From contig NZ_JBBUKT010000004.1 of NCBI RefSeq assembly GCF_038066715.1, positions 248,001-312,000 of the forward strand: a stretch of 64,000 nt of DNA, written 5' to 3'. This document shows positions 41,601-50,700 of this stretch, piece by piece (the stretch's first letter is position 1; the number at the start of each line of letters is the position of its first letter). The DNA is from Luteolibacter sp. Y139 (GTDB taxonomy: Bacteria > Verrucomicrobiota > Verrucomicrobiia > Verrucomicrobiales > Akkermansiaceae). Under the pieces are notes generated by a model. That model had not been told where the DNA came from. It saw only the letters and a list, made by a program, of their open reading frames with translations, and searched no databases. Position numbers and translations under genes: made by a program.

Positions 41601-44427
41601 CACGGTGCCGAATCCGCCGGCTGGAACGTATAGCCTGACGGTCCGCGCGGATGACTTGAGCAGTGCTTATCCGGATGCGACGGGTGATCTGGTGATTGTT
41701 GCGCGGCCGCGGACAGCGCTGAATTTCGCTGCCAGCCAGAATGGCAATGGTCTTTCGAATGCCGATACCAAGCAGTTGGCGGATGGGCAGAAGCAGTTCT
41801 ACGAGGTGGCGGTTCCGGCCACGCTTTCGAACCAGCCGGTGCTGGGATGGATCCTGAAGGTGAATCATTCTTCAGGCGACACGACGCTGAAGATTTACAA
41901 GACCTGGGGCAATCCTGCCACGGGTATCCAGATCACGGGAAATACGGCGCTCATAGTGCCTCCATTCCTCACCTTCAATGAGACGTGGTTCGTGGAAGTG
42001 ACGGCGACGGGCCTGACGAATTACACGCTGACGAGCCAGCCGGTAACGCTGGAGCGGCCGGTGTGGCAGATGCCGCTGGGTCACAACTTTACTTTCGGAG
42101 ATAGCGGCAACGATAGCGCGGGTAATCCGCTGCCGGGTGACCGGGGTGTGGATATCGGCCAGGATGATTGGCATATTTATGCGATCGATGTGCCGCAGGG
42201 GAACTCGGGTCTGCTGCGCACGGAGCTGCGCGCGATCAACGGCAATCCGGATCTCTACATCCGCGAGGATGGGGTGCCGACGACCGATCATGATGCCAAT
42301 GGGGGAGACCTCGGCGGTGCCTCGCTGGTGAACCGCGAGATGAAGGACACGGGATCGGAATATGGCAACTGGGTGCCGGTCGATGGTCGTGCGGAGCGTC
42401 AGCTCCGTCCGGGGCGCTGGTATCTGGGTGTGAAGGCGAGTGGGGGCAGCAACGCGCGGTATCGCCTGTTGGTTTCGACTGGCAATGTCACGGACCTCGA
42501 CCTGACGAATGCGAGCGTGAACAACCAGACGCTGATCGGGCGTGACTGGCGCTACTACCGTTTCACGGTGCCGGTGGATGCGCCGGCGGCGTGGAACCTG
42601 GGCTTCACCCAGCAGGTGGGCGATGTGGTGATGTGGGTGCGCGATACGGTGCCTTCGGGACAGAACACGGGCACGAGTTCGGCGAATACTTCCATTGAGA
42701 GTTGGGTGGACGACAACAAGAACCAGGGGCCGTATCTGGCGGGTGGCTATGATGCACCCCAGGTGTATGCATTCAATACGGCGCCGCTGCGTCCGGGGCA
42801 CACGTACTATGCGGGCTTCCGTGCGAACAGTGATGCGACCTTCAGCGTGACCAGCACGACGACGGGCAGTTTTCCTGCTGCGATTCCGGTGAGCTTCTAC
42901 AATGGCGTGATCGACACCAACCTGCCGGCGGGTGGCAGTGCGCTCTACAAGATCGCGGCGCCTGCCGAGGGCACGCGATTGAAGTGGACGGCGACGCATC
43001 CGGCGACGGTGCAGATTCGGGTGGAGCAGGGGACTATCCCGGCTTTCATCGGTAATCAGCACTCCAACAGCACCACGGCGAACAGCAGCTTGAACCAGGC
43101 GCTAACCCCGACGGGTTGGCCTTGGCAGTCGGCGCAGACTTACTATGTGCGCATCGTCAACAATGGAGCCTCGCCTGCCAGCGTGCTGGTGAATGTTGCC
43201 GGTGTGAATGCTGGCACGGAGGACGAGGATGCTGACGGCCTGCCCGATGTGTGGGAGCGGCAGTACTTCAATAGCCTCACGCACAACGGCGCGGCGGATC
43301 CGGATGGCGATGGCGTGGCGAACTCGGTGGAGTTCACCGATGGCACTAATCCGAATGACATCAATTCGGCGAAGTATTTCCTCACCGTGAATGCGAATTT
43401 CGGCACGGTGGTGAAATCGCCTGACCTGCCGAAGTATGATCGCGGCACGAATGTCACGCTGACGGCGACGCCGAATGTCGGGCTGATCTTCACCGGTTGG
43501 TCGGTGGGTGCGACGGGCACGGTGAATCCGCTGCCATTCGCGATCACGGCGAACAAGAACATCACGGCTAACTTCGGGGTGAGCTTGCCGGTGGCGCTGG
43601 ATAGCCCGCTGACATTCACCACTGGCGGCGATGGTCTCTGGATGGGGCAGAAGGTCACGAGCCTGGATGGTGAGGACGCGGCGCAGAGCGCGCCGATCGG
43701 GCATAGCCAACAGGCTTGGATGGAAACGACCGTGAGCGGTCCCGGTGAGATGGCCTTCGCGTGGAAGGTGTCCTCGCAGGGCGGAGACTACCTTGAGTTC
43801 TACGTCGATGGAGTGCTGAGAGCCGGGCGCATCACGGGTGAGGTGGATTGGCAGATCAAGTCCTATGCGATCGATCCCGGCCAACACGTCGTGCGCTGGC
43901 GCTATGTGAAGAATGGCAGCGGCACCGCGGGTTCGGATGCCGCGTGGGTGGATGGGGTCAATTGGATCCCGGCGGGCGGGTATAACCAGTGGGTGTCCGA
44001 TCACTTCACCGAGCAGGAGATCGGTGATCCGGCGATCGTAGGACAAGATGCGGATCCGGATGGGGATGGCATGGTGAATGTGATCGAGTATGCCTTCGGT
44101 TCCGAGCCGCGTGAGGGGGACCCGGATCTGGACCTCGCGCGGGTGACGCCGGAAGTTGTGGAGATTGGAGGAAAGAAACGCCTGCGCCTGCGGTTCACCC
44201 TGCCGGAGTTCATTCCCGCGGATGTGCTCTATGAAGTGGAGGTCACGAATGATCTCGGAGGATGGACCGTGATCGCCGACCAATCCGGAGTGCCCGGATG
44301 GAATGGAGCGGCCAGCAGTAGCATCGGTGATCCTGTCAATGGGCGCTGTGAACACATCATCACCGATGATGCGACGCTGGCACCGACGACAAGGCGTTTT
44401 GGCCGGGTGAAGGTGACGATCCCTTAG
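35602..44427 (+). CDS. Giant secreted repeat protein (2,941 residues)
   Basis: It starts with signal peptide MKPHPIVLSLLLTAVLHAA. Residues about 20-330 are haemagglutinin/autotransporter-like repeats (LNAGRKITLAGAITTNGGG, SLQVNGALALQAGSTTGIEIGG). Repeated pre-peptidase-C-like beta-sandwich modules follow, marked by W-x-Y/F...GWDxxL and GxYYIGI. Three of them form near-tandem units of 413-418 residues (about 787-1200, 1203-1617, 1620-2033; about 1.25 kb each). The C-terminal quarter has a Ca-binding DEDADGLPDVWERQYF/DPDGDGVANSVEF motif, an InlB-type B repeat (FTGWSVGATGTVNPLP), a second DPDGDGMVNVIEYAFG motif and a terminal beta domain ending VKVTIP. It is likely a surface or adhesin-like protein. 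The ATG follows TTGTTAGATC with no Shine-Dalgarno sequence. Confidence 0.88.
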   Translation: MKPHPIVLSLLLTAVLHAASDVTISTAVTSGGSFSGANPNVFTPVNAAAVVQASAIQTQLNAGTGVTIETASAAAGSGDITVSTAVTKSSGANTAPMVLNAVRDIAVGFNVTASAGQVPLTLNAGRKITLAGAITTNGGGVLFNPVEELLLGANVNAGAGAVTLQSGLLRGTISSPTITASSLSVASGASLKMPGTVAGALNVAGIISPAAPGVAGSLQVNGALALQAGSTTGIEIGGTSGGSWDKITSTGAVTIAGGLQVEFVNNFHDTITTANSFVIVQGSSISGTFTGLPNGSRYTLANDRGSFRITYTATTVTLDDWQPVTTPLAWDPGTAEAGTMVFSNTNTRGGRHLFKVTTQSSDIGGWRTRLTVTSGEAALYFSKTALPTTASSTFSSVQTGSDGLVLRDDQFGANEEWNLMVYATEGAQWSLVSGKPYVQDLGALPFIDSNGNGVYDIGEAVASQNAPSTPMPPEGIRFYKTVVPNGTPAWSLWLGGSTREIALRSNKLPFHNTTSNYTKKQAGRMLMVPPTLGVGSSTWYSSVVAPQGEEIGLDSRIQFVNDLAYNGTVLNVAVSGPLYRVYRVQVPVDQIAWDINVTAQAGNPDVAVRKGSVPGEFDNEAFSATPGNATEGITLVPNYLTDGTWYITSWSDAPYTFTLKNGDPVITPISFTDTKVNDQPSRSGWRFYALTDIPSQVGALGWELELSNQVAGTQLALRRNKVPSRWQKRTDGSVSDTNATYMDDSSTNGFIQRMNHQADVWYVGVFLPQQPLGAFTLDVHPITPATISFQSTTTVTAIPSQKWRYYRMDIGSGMLGWDVRLANLTGGLCTMVVRRDQLPQTTGTNNGASTPWSPSSDTSWGSGYQWEGGKDWSGRTYDVTTTPRRDMNDRIVAAAGRPLVPGTYYIGIRNDSSGASAQPSSMTLESRGIGDGLDIPVGTMGFSTGSSVSINNLAAREAAYYKVSIPDNTTSWEFTLDQSVGESAVVMRRGAIPDFNAVYNGDVQNVSNTASRQVKMQRTGSERYLMLPLNNEVAITPGDYYIGVFSEGLNPPNSDVIGSGPSSATLTSRGPLAVQNLGAASAAGIVQPVSLSGLQVKAYQFTVPVGTAALEVRMDNKVGNPLVAVISGMKIPQPDGVQDYGVTGGQTTGPVGGMNRDTLTNLSTYPNPVPGVYTLTVRADEVSGTFPDASADLVITANAPVPLAFNGTANVTSQPATAWRYFQVTVPDGIMAWDIRLTNITSGNPQMVIRRDQTPSSVGTNNGVSSPWSPSSDTSWSSGYQWAGGSDWTGRTHNLLGGSQRPIGNRVFAAMGRPLVAGTYIVGILNQGTDPVTGTGNTPANYSIESRGVGVGQPVTVGEIPFAAGSNVTVTDQPRREAAFFKITVPANTPRWEFNLSPTAGEAMMVVRRGYLPDFNAVETGSMQDNSSSREVKIQRAGMERYLLLPENNQDFIVAGDYYVAVVAEGVNPPASHVVGTGSSSAVFTIQPPMPVKDLGTVSTSGITQVVSLAAAEVKAFQFTVPVGTVSMEIGLENKVGNPVMAFISGTRIPQPDSSAQDYGVSSGQTAAPAGGGLSRQYGTGLLTFTSPPAGVYTATVRADDVANPASANFVIRANAPQDLPLGGGSTVVTNHGPNSWKYFRVDVPAGVAGWDLRVKDITGGDVSWAIRRDQIPAAIGTSNGVSTPWTPSASATWPSGYQWAADKDWTARNYDTTASAKREVNDRLVMAMGRPLEAGTYFIGILNGGSDPIGGGSNQMSSYTIESRFIGAGQAIPVGTLGFAAGSSAAVNNLVPREAAYYKVSIPDNVPSWEFTLAPSAGEMMVAARQGFIPDFNAAPGGNVQDPTSSRQVKVQKAGGERYLLLPPNNEDKIVAGDYYLAVVSEGVNPPNASTIGSGTSSGTLASNGSPAVTQLGTASLTPINRAVSLAGAQVKGYQFTVPEGVVSLELQLNNRTGNPRMALISGSRLPFPDTTVNEFATGGGQSSTPVGGVARVIADSLITVPNPPAGTYSLTVRADDLSSAYPDATGDLVIVARPRTALNFAASQNGNGLSNADTKQLADGQKQFYEVAVPATLSNQPVLGWILKVNHSSGDTTLKIYKTWGNPATGIQITGNTALIVPPFLTFNETWFVEVTATGLTNYTLTSQPVTLERPVWQMPLGHNFTFGDSGNDSAGNPLPGDRGVDIGQDDWHIYAIDVPQGNSGLLRTELRAINGNPDLYIREDGVPTTDHDANGGDLGGASLVNREMKDTGSEYGNWVPVDGRAERQLRPGRWYLGVKASGGSNARYRLLVSTGNVTDLDLTNASVNNQTLIGRDWRYYRFTVPVDAPAAWNLGFTQQVGDVVMWVRDTVPSGQNTGTSSANTSIESWVDDNKNQGPYLAGGYDAPQVYAFNTAPLRPGHTYYAGFRANSDATFSVTSTTTGSFPAAIPVSFYNGVIDTNLPAGGSALYKIAAPAEGTRLKWTATHPATVQIRVEQGTIPAFIGNQHSNSTTANSSLNQALTPTGWPWQSAQTYYVRIVNNGASPASVLVNVAGVNAGTEDEDADGLPDVWERQYFNSLTHNGAADPDGDGVANSVEFTDGTNPNDINSAKYFLTVNANFGTVVKSPDLPKYDRGTNVTLTATPNVGLIFTGWSVGATGTVNPLPFAITANKNITANFGVSLPVALDSPLTFTTGGDGLWMGQKVTSLDGEDAAQSAPIGHSQQAWMETTVSGPGEMAFAWKVSSQGGDYLEFYVDGVLRAGRITGEVDWQIKSYAIDPGQHVVRWRYVKNGSGTAGSDAAWVDGVNWIPAGGYNQWVSDHFTEQEIGDPAIVGQDADPDGDGMVNVIEYAFGSEPREGDPDLDLARVTPEVVEIGGKKRLRLRFTLPEFIPADVLYEVEVTNDLGGWTVIADQSGVPGWNGAASSSIGDPVNGRCEHIITDDATLAPTTRRFGRVKVTIP

Positions 44428-44612
44428 GCCTGGATTGCCTGCTCTGGAATGCAGTGTTGAGCCCGCTTTTCGTGCGCTAGAAGGCACCTGGGGAGGATGT
44501 CTTGGATGTGCGAGGAGAGCGGGCTCCACCCTTTGTTCGGAGAGCTATCAAGGATGAGGGAAGAGAGAGAGGGACGGCTTGTCATCGAGTGGCGTGATGA
44601 CCAGACTCGGAG
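44428..44612. other. Intergenic region after the giant gene
   Basis: No gene. GAGCCCGCT near 44459 and AGCGGGCTC near 44518 form a distant 9-bp inverted repeat that could fold in the mRNA end. I see no classical terminator with a T run. Confidence 0.4.
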
Positions 44613-46028
44613 ATGGAGAGAGAGCAGTCGCGGATTGCCGGAGTCATCGTCCTCTTGATCGTGCTGATGATCGCGGGGTGGTGGTTTGCCCGGTCCGGAT
44701 CATCTGGTGGCGGTGTGACGGCTGGAAATATCATGGTGCTCAACGCCCCGATTGCCACGGTCTCGCTCGGTGATGGCTCGCGGATCGACATCTATGGATT
44801 GGCCGAAAGCGAGTGGGTGGAAGGGGTGATGGCAAAGCCTCGGGGGAGCTGGAACATGGAGTCCACCGGGGGGAGCACGTCCGTAGATGGCGATCTGACG
44901 ATCAAGCGCTTCACGATGGGCGGGAAGCTCGCGGGGGTGTGTTATCAGCCGGGGGAGGGGCGTTTGGTAATGCCGCTGCGTCACGTGACGGGGTCGGGCA
45001 AGGTCGAGTCGCCGGCGGCGATGACGCCGGGTGATCTGGTCATTCGTCTCTCTGATGGCGGTGGCTTGTGGCTCGATGGCAGTGGTCCTGTGGGAGCCGA
45101 TGATGATCCGCAGGAACGAGGGATCGTGTCGTTCGCGGGTTGGCCGCGGAGTGGGAAGGAACTGGTTTTTCAGGCGGTGCAGAAGGGACGAGCGCCGGTG
45201 GAATTCCGGATGCCGAATCCGACTGCGGGCAGTGCGGCAGCGTCTTGGGCTGCGGCTCCCTTGCCGCAGGTGAGGACCGGCAAGCATTGGGAAGTGCGCT
45301 TGGTGAAGGCGCGGGAGATGACGATGGCCGGCGACGGCAAGGGTGTGATCGGGGACTTCGAGTTCAGCAGCGACTTGCCTGAGGTCGGGGATTCGCGGCC
45401 GGTAGTTGGTTTCGATGCGGGAGTGCTCGGGGCCTTGGGCACCCGCAGCATGGTCCTACCCCACAAACTTTATGTTGCCCGTTCCGAGCTGGCCTATCCG
45501 ATGCCGCCGGACGAAAGCTGCTTCAAATTTCTCTATCGAATCCGTTACGAGGGACACTTCCCGTACCCCAAGGGCGGGATTCCGATTCTTGCGGAGGGAA
45601 CGGTATCGGCGGACGGGAAGAGCATCGAGCTCTCCGCCCAAAACGCACGGAGGGGGATCAAGTCGATGGATGTCGGCCCTGTTGGAGCGGCGGCGGATTC
45701 GTGGTATCCGGCGTCGCACGAGTTCGACATTTCATTCAAGGGCACCTGGGCGGATGCTGCGGAAAAGAGCGCCTCGGAGGCTGCGATCGGGCCATGGGGC
45801 CGATGGACTCCGGTGGTCTTTCTCGACGATGCGGAACATTCCTCGGGGATGGTTCAGTTCAAGGGCTCGGGAGAATCCTCGCCGGGGAGTAGCACTGATT
45901 TCACCTGGAAGGGAAGTTGGAGGGGTGAACTGAAACCGGGGATGAAGGTTGAGATCGGGCTGATGGCGAAGTGGCCGGATGAGGTGCTGGAGTTCGTGGT
46001 GGACCGGGCCGCGCTTTCGCCAAAGTAG
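44613..46028 (+). CDS. Membrane-anchored protein of unknown function
   Basis: A 471-residue protein with one N-terminal transmembrane helix after a charged start (MEREQSRIAGVIVLLIVLMIAGWWF). A mostly beta-rich extracytoplasmic region follows. It looks like one large domain: GSRIDIYGLAESEWVEGVM, VCYQPGEGRLVMPL, VFQAVQKGRAPVEFRMPNP and VVFLDDAEHSSGMVQFKG. No cysteine pairs, catalytic motifs or repeats stand out. It lies 185 bases after the giant protein gene on the same strand, so functional coupling is possible but unproven. asnS follows after 60 bases. Confidence 0.7.
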   Translation: MEREQSRIAGVIVLLIVLMIAGWWFARSGSSGGGVTAGNIMVLNAPIATVSLGDGSRIDIYGLAESEWVEGVMAKPRGSWNMESTGGSTSVDGDLTIKRFTMGGKLAGVCYQPGEGRLVMPLRHVTGSGKVESPAAMTPGDLVIRLSDGGGLWLDGSGPVGADDDPQERGIVSFAGWPRSGKELVFQAVQKGRAPVEFRMPNPTAGSAAASWAAAPLPQVRTGKHWEVRLVKAREMTMAGDGKGVIGDFEFSSDLPEVGDSRPVVGFDAGVLGALGTRSMVLPHKLYVARSELAYPMPPDESCFKFLYRIRYEGHFPYPKGGIPILAEGTVSADGKSIELSAQNARRGIKSMDVGPVGAAADSWYPASHEFDISFKGTWADAAEKSASEAAIGPWGRWTPVVFLDDAEHSSGMVQFKGSGESSPGSSTDFTWKGSWRGELKPGMKVEIGLMAKWPDEVLEFVVDRAALSPK

Positions 46029-46088
46029 GGGGCCAGTCGTTTGGTGTCGGATCTCTTGCAGCGGGCGGTGCGCTTGCTAGAAATGTGC

Positions 46089-47456
46089 ATGCGCATTCTC
46101 GTCCGCGATTTGCTCCGTTCGACTGATCCTTCCGACTCGATCCATGCCGCGGGGTGGGTGAGGACGCGGCGGGATTCGAAGGCGTTCTCGTTCCTGGAGA
46201 TCAATGACGGGTCTTGTGCGGGGAATTTGCAGATCATCGCGGATGTGGGGATTCCGGGGTCGGAGCACTTGGCGAAGATGAGCACGGGGGCCTCGGTGGC
46301 GGTGGAGGGGAAGCTGGTGGCGTCGCAGGGGGGCAACCAGGCTTGGGAGGTGCAGGCGACTTCGATCCGTCTGTTAGGCGAGGCGCCGGATGATTTCCCG
46401 CTGCAGAAGAAGGGGCACTCGCAGGAGTTCCTGCGGAGCATCGCGCACTTGCGGCCGCGGACGAATCTTTATGGGGCGATGTTCCGGATCCGGAGCCGGA
46501 TGAGCCAGGCGGTGCACCGGTTTTTCCAGGAGCGCTCGTTCTACTACGTCCACACGCCGATCATCACGGCGAGCGACTGTGAGGGAGCGGGGGAAATGTT
46601 CCGGGTGACGACGCTGGATCCGGTGAGCGGGGCGAAGCAGAAGTTCAAGGAGGATTTCTTCGGCAAGGCGGCGCATCTCACCGTGTCGGGCCAGTTGGAA
46701 GGTGAGCTGTTCGCGACGGCGCTGGGGAACATCTATACGTTCGGGCCGACGTTCCGCGCGGAGAATTCGAATACCTCGCGGCATGCGGCGGAGTTCTGGA
46801 TGATCGAGCCGGAGATGGCGTTCTGTGATTTGCAGGGGGACATGGATCTAGCGGAGGCGATGGTAAGGTATCTTGTTAGAGAGGCGCTGGAAGGACAGGA
46901 CGGCGACCTGGCGATCTTCGAGAAGTTCGTGGACAAGGGCCTGCGCGAGCGGCTGGAGTTCGTGGCGAACCATCCGTTCGAGCGCGTCTCCTATACGGAA
47001 GCGGTGGAGATCCTGAAGAAGTCCGGCAAGAGCTTCGAGTATCCGGTGGAGTATGGCTTGAACTTGCAGAGCGAGCACGAGCGCTGGCTAACAGAAGAGT
47101 ATTTCAAGAAGCCGACGACGGTCTTCAACTACCCGAAGGAGATCAAACCGTTCTACATGCGTCTCAATGAGGACGACAAGACGGTGACGGCGATGGACCT
47201 GTTAGTGCCGGGGATCGGCGAGATCGTCGGTGGCAGCCAGCGTGAGGAGCGGCTGGATGTGCTGCTCGCGAACATGGAGCGGCATGGCCTGAGCGTGGAG
47301 GACTACTCGTGGTACGTGGACACGCGGAAGTACGGGACGGTGCCGCACGCGGGCTTCGGGATGGGCTTCGAGCGGATGCTGATGTTCGTGACCGGCATGC
47401 AGAATATCCGTGACGTGATTCCCTTCGCGAGGACGCCGGGGCACTGCGAGTTTTGA
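46089..47456 (+). CDS. asnS: Asparaginyl-tRNA synthetase
   Basis: A 455-residue class IIb aminoacyl-tRNA synthetase that charges tRNA-Asn in the cytoplasm. The N-terminal OB-fold anticodon-binding domain ([20 protein letters not shown]) is followed by the class II core: motif 1 region [21 protein letters not shown], motif 2 [21 protein letters not shown], and motif 3 [22 protein letters not shown]. The Asn-specific HAAEFWM context and GFERL-like motif separate it from AspRS and LysRS. Two ATGs (46083, 46089) are close; I chose 46089 (MRILVRDLL). The frame to 46041 has no support. Asn-tRNA is therefore likely made directly. Confidence 0.95.
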   Translation: MRILVRDLLRSTDPSDSIHAAGWVRTRRDSKAFSFLEINDGSCAGNLQIIADVGIPGSEHLAKMSTGASVAVEGKLVASQGGNQAWEVQATSIRLLGEAPDDFPLQKKGHSQEFLRSIAHLRPRTNLYGAMFRIRSRMSQAVHRFFQERSFYYVHTPIITASDCEGAGEMFRVTTLDPVSGAKQKFKEDFFGKAAHLTVSGQLEGELFATALGNIYTFGPTFRAENSNTSRHAAEFWMIEPEMAFCDLQGDMDLAEAMVRYLVREALEGQDGDLAIFEKFVDKGLRERLEFVANHPFERVSYTEAVEILKKSGKSFEYPVEYGLNLQSEHERWLTEEYFKKPTTVFNYPKEIKPFYMRLNEDDKTVTAMDLLVPGIGEIVGGSQREERLDVLLANMERHGLSVEDYSWYVDTRKYGTVPHAGFGMGFERMLMFVTGMQNIRDVIPFARTPGHCEF

Positions 47457-47758
47457 GGGACGGAGGGGTAAAAAGCGTTTTTCTGTCACAGAAATGAAAG
47501 CCACGAGGATCGTGGATGGTCATTTTTGTCCACTGGGGGAGGATCTGAGGTTGGATTTAGCGGGGTGATTTCATCCGGCCTGAGGATTTTTGCACAATTG
47601 AGGGGGTGGGTGTAGGGGTTTTAATGCCAAATCTGTATGGCAAATCGCTTACGATTGTTGGAGTGGCGCGGAATTTTTTCGCCCATCACCCAATTGTGGA
47701 GTTGTCAGACAGGTTTTCATGTGTATTTACATCTGAAAACCCACGCTGCGTAAAACCC
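47457..47758. promoter_or_regulatory. Region upstream of the Verru_Chthon-like gene
   Basis: About 300 bases without a gene and more AT-rich than the surroundings. It contains TGCCAAATCTGTATGGCA (an interrupted palindrome) and an inverted pair of CACAATTG and CAATTGTG. It probably carries the promoter of the 47759 gene, but I cannot pick a convincing -35/-10 pair. Confidence 0.35.
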
Positions 47759-50700
47759 ATGAAGAATCCGCGTGCAGGCGCATCCCTGCTTCCCATTCCC
47801 TGGCGCAAGCCCCGTGGCTTCGCCCTCGTCATCTCGCTCTCGCTGATGGTCCTGCTGACCGTGCTGGCCGTGGGCCTGCTCGGTCTTTCCAGCCTCTCGC
47901 TGCGGACCTCGACGCGTGAGACGGATCTGGCCGAAGCGCGTGCGAACGCGCGGATGTCGCTGGAGCTGGCGATTGCCCAGCTCCAGAAGCACACCGGTCC
48001 GGACCAGCGGGTGACGATGACTGCGGATCAGTTGAGCTCGGGCAGTGGAGAGGAAACTGCCGCCGGGTCCGGCAAGAGCCACTGGACGGGGGTTTACAAT
48101 TCGTGGGGTTCCACCGCGACTGCGCGACCGACGCCGCAGTTCCGGTCGTGGCTGGTTTCGGGTGAGTACGATGATGTGAAGGAGGTCGACACGGCCAAGG
48201 GCAGCGTCGGCAAGGACGATGTGGAATTGGTGGGGACCGGGACCGTGGGAGATAGCACCAACGGGTCCGTCCGGGTGCCTGCCCTGCGGGTGAGTTCCTC
48301 TTCGGGCGGCAGTGCGCGCTTGGGATGGTGGACTGGTGACCAGGGGACCAAGGCCGCAATGGCCACGCCGCCGGTTTCCGAGGACGCCTCGATTGCGGCG
48401 ACCCGCTCGACGCTGCACGGAGCACCGCGGAATGCGGTGGAATTCGCTTCCGACGGCACCAAGAAGCCTTTCGCCAAGCTGGATCTGAAGGATCCCAAGG
48501 TGGCGATGATGACGGATTGGCAGCAGTCCGGGTTCCTCGCGTCGGATCCCCATGCTCCGCGCGGTCTCTTCCACGACATCGCGCCTTTCTCGACTGGCCT
48601 GCTGACGAACCAGCGCAGCGGTGGCTTCCGCAAGGATCTCTCGATGAGGCTCGAGCTGCCCGCTACCACCGCGAGCAGCCGTCTCGCCACCACCAACGCG
48701 GCCAACGTCCTCTACAAGGTCGGTTCGGAGAATGGCATCAACCTCTATGAGCTGTGGTGCTACTACAACCTCTGCAAGGAACTGAAGACCAGCGGCAGCT
48801 TCAAGTATACCAGCGGTGGCACCCTGACCGGCAGCACCACCACTCCCTACCTCACGCTCGACAGCGGCGCGGCAGCCTGTGCGGCGGACGACGAGTTCCA
48901 CTACAAGATGCCGGTTGTCGTCAGCTCACAGATGATCCTTTCGCTGATGACCGTGGGCGCGACCAATGCAGCGGGCCAGGCTGAAAACCAGCTCCAGATC
49001 GTGGCGGATCCCCTTATCACCTTGTGGAATCCACTTGATGTGCCGGTGGTGATCCCGACCTCGTCCTTCTTCACGATGAAGTACTTCGGGATTCCCTACG
49101 ATCTCATCGTCACTGTCGGGACGCAGACCTATACGTGTCCCATCATCCAGTCGTTCTCCGACAGCGACAGCAATTACCTTTCGGTGAATGCAGGAGAGAC
49201 CCAGCAGCTGGTTTTCAAGCCGGGCGAGGTGATCAAGCTGTCCCAGGAAACCACCACGCTCACCCAGGGCAAGGTCACTCACCAGCTGAAGCTCAAGGCG
49301 GGATTCAACCCCGCCAAGGGGCTGCGCTACCCGCTGAAAGCCAAGACGGGTGCGACCGACGCCTCCGGGAAGGATGTGCTGATGACCATCAACGTCCCGT
49401 CCGGTTCCACGGTCAAATACCGCGCCAAGGCCAATACGCTCACCGCGGGCACCGCCAATGGCAGCGGCAGTGTGCCCAAGGGCTGGACTGACCATTCCCG
49501 GCACTTCTCGACCACGCACAACGAACTCTACATCGGCTACGATCGGAAGGAAGATGGTCCGAGCCTAGGCTATGGCGGCCTGTATGTGGACTTCGACTAC
49601 GGCAACAAGCGGATCAAGCCGAGCGATGCGCCGCGGCAGAAGACGGACCCGGGAACCAAGCCGACCAATCAGCGGCTGAATGCCACGCAGCGTCCCGAGG
49701 TCTTCAAGGAGATCACCGAGGCGATGGGCCGTCCGCTGGCTGCAGGAGCGCTCACCAGCAAGGCGCCGATCATGATGATCTCGTACAATGCCAAGACCGA
49801 GGCCAGTACCGATCCGGCGGCGCGCACCCGCTATCTCAGCCGCTTCAATCCTCGCGCCCATCACACCGATTTCTACGACCTGAGCCAGAAGGAGCGCGAC
49901 ATGCTGCCCTACGAATTCGTGGTGGAGCCGCTGCTTGGATGGAAAAACCGCTTCCTGGATTCCAGTGACGGTGTCCACGGGTTCTTCGGCGGTGGTCTGA
50001 ACCAAGACACCGGCAGCCCCTTTGTGACCACCCACTCGATCCCGAGGGAGCCGGCCGTTTCGCTGGCCGCCTTGCAGCATTCCTGCGCCAATGGCTTCGA
50101 GATCCTCAAGCCGAAGGACGGCTACGCGTCCCTCAGCGCCCGGGAGCCGATGCTGCCGCAGATCTCCCACGCGATCGGCAACTCGATGGCTCCATCAGTG
50201 CTGGCACCAGGCCAGACCGAAAGCTCGCTCACCGGCGGACGTCCGCTGGCCGACCACTCCTACCTGGCGAATCTCAACCTGTGGGATGATTGGTTCTTCT
50301 CCGGGATTTCGCCGCAGGATCGGGCCACCTACACTACCAAGAAGCGCAACCAGCGCCAGGTGGCCCAGGAATTCCTCGAAAGCACCGCGAAGCTGCCGAC
50401 GGTGCGCTATCTGCCGGAGACCGGTGGTGCCGAGGTCAATGGTCTGCTGACCAAGCTTTTCTCCGGCTCTACCCCCACTGAAACGGCAATCCAGCTGGCA
50501 GCCTCGCTGATCCGGGTGGATGGCATGTTCAACGTAAATTCCACCTCGGTAGAAGCGTGGAAGGCCTTGCTGGGTGGTCTAAAGGGTCGCGGCATCGTGG
50601 TCCGCACCCAGGATGGCAAGGAGTCCGTCTCGGGTGCCGATGAAAACGGGATTCCGGTGACCGGCCTGTTTTCGCCGACGTCCGAGATCGCGGATCCGAA

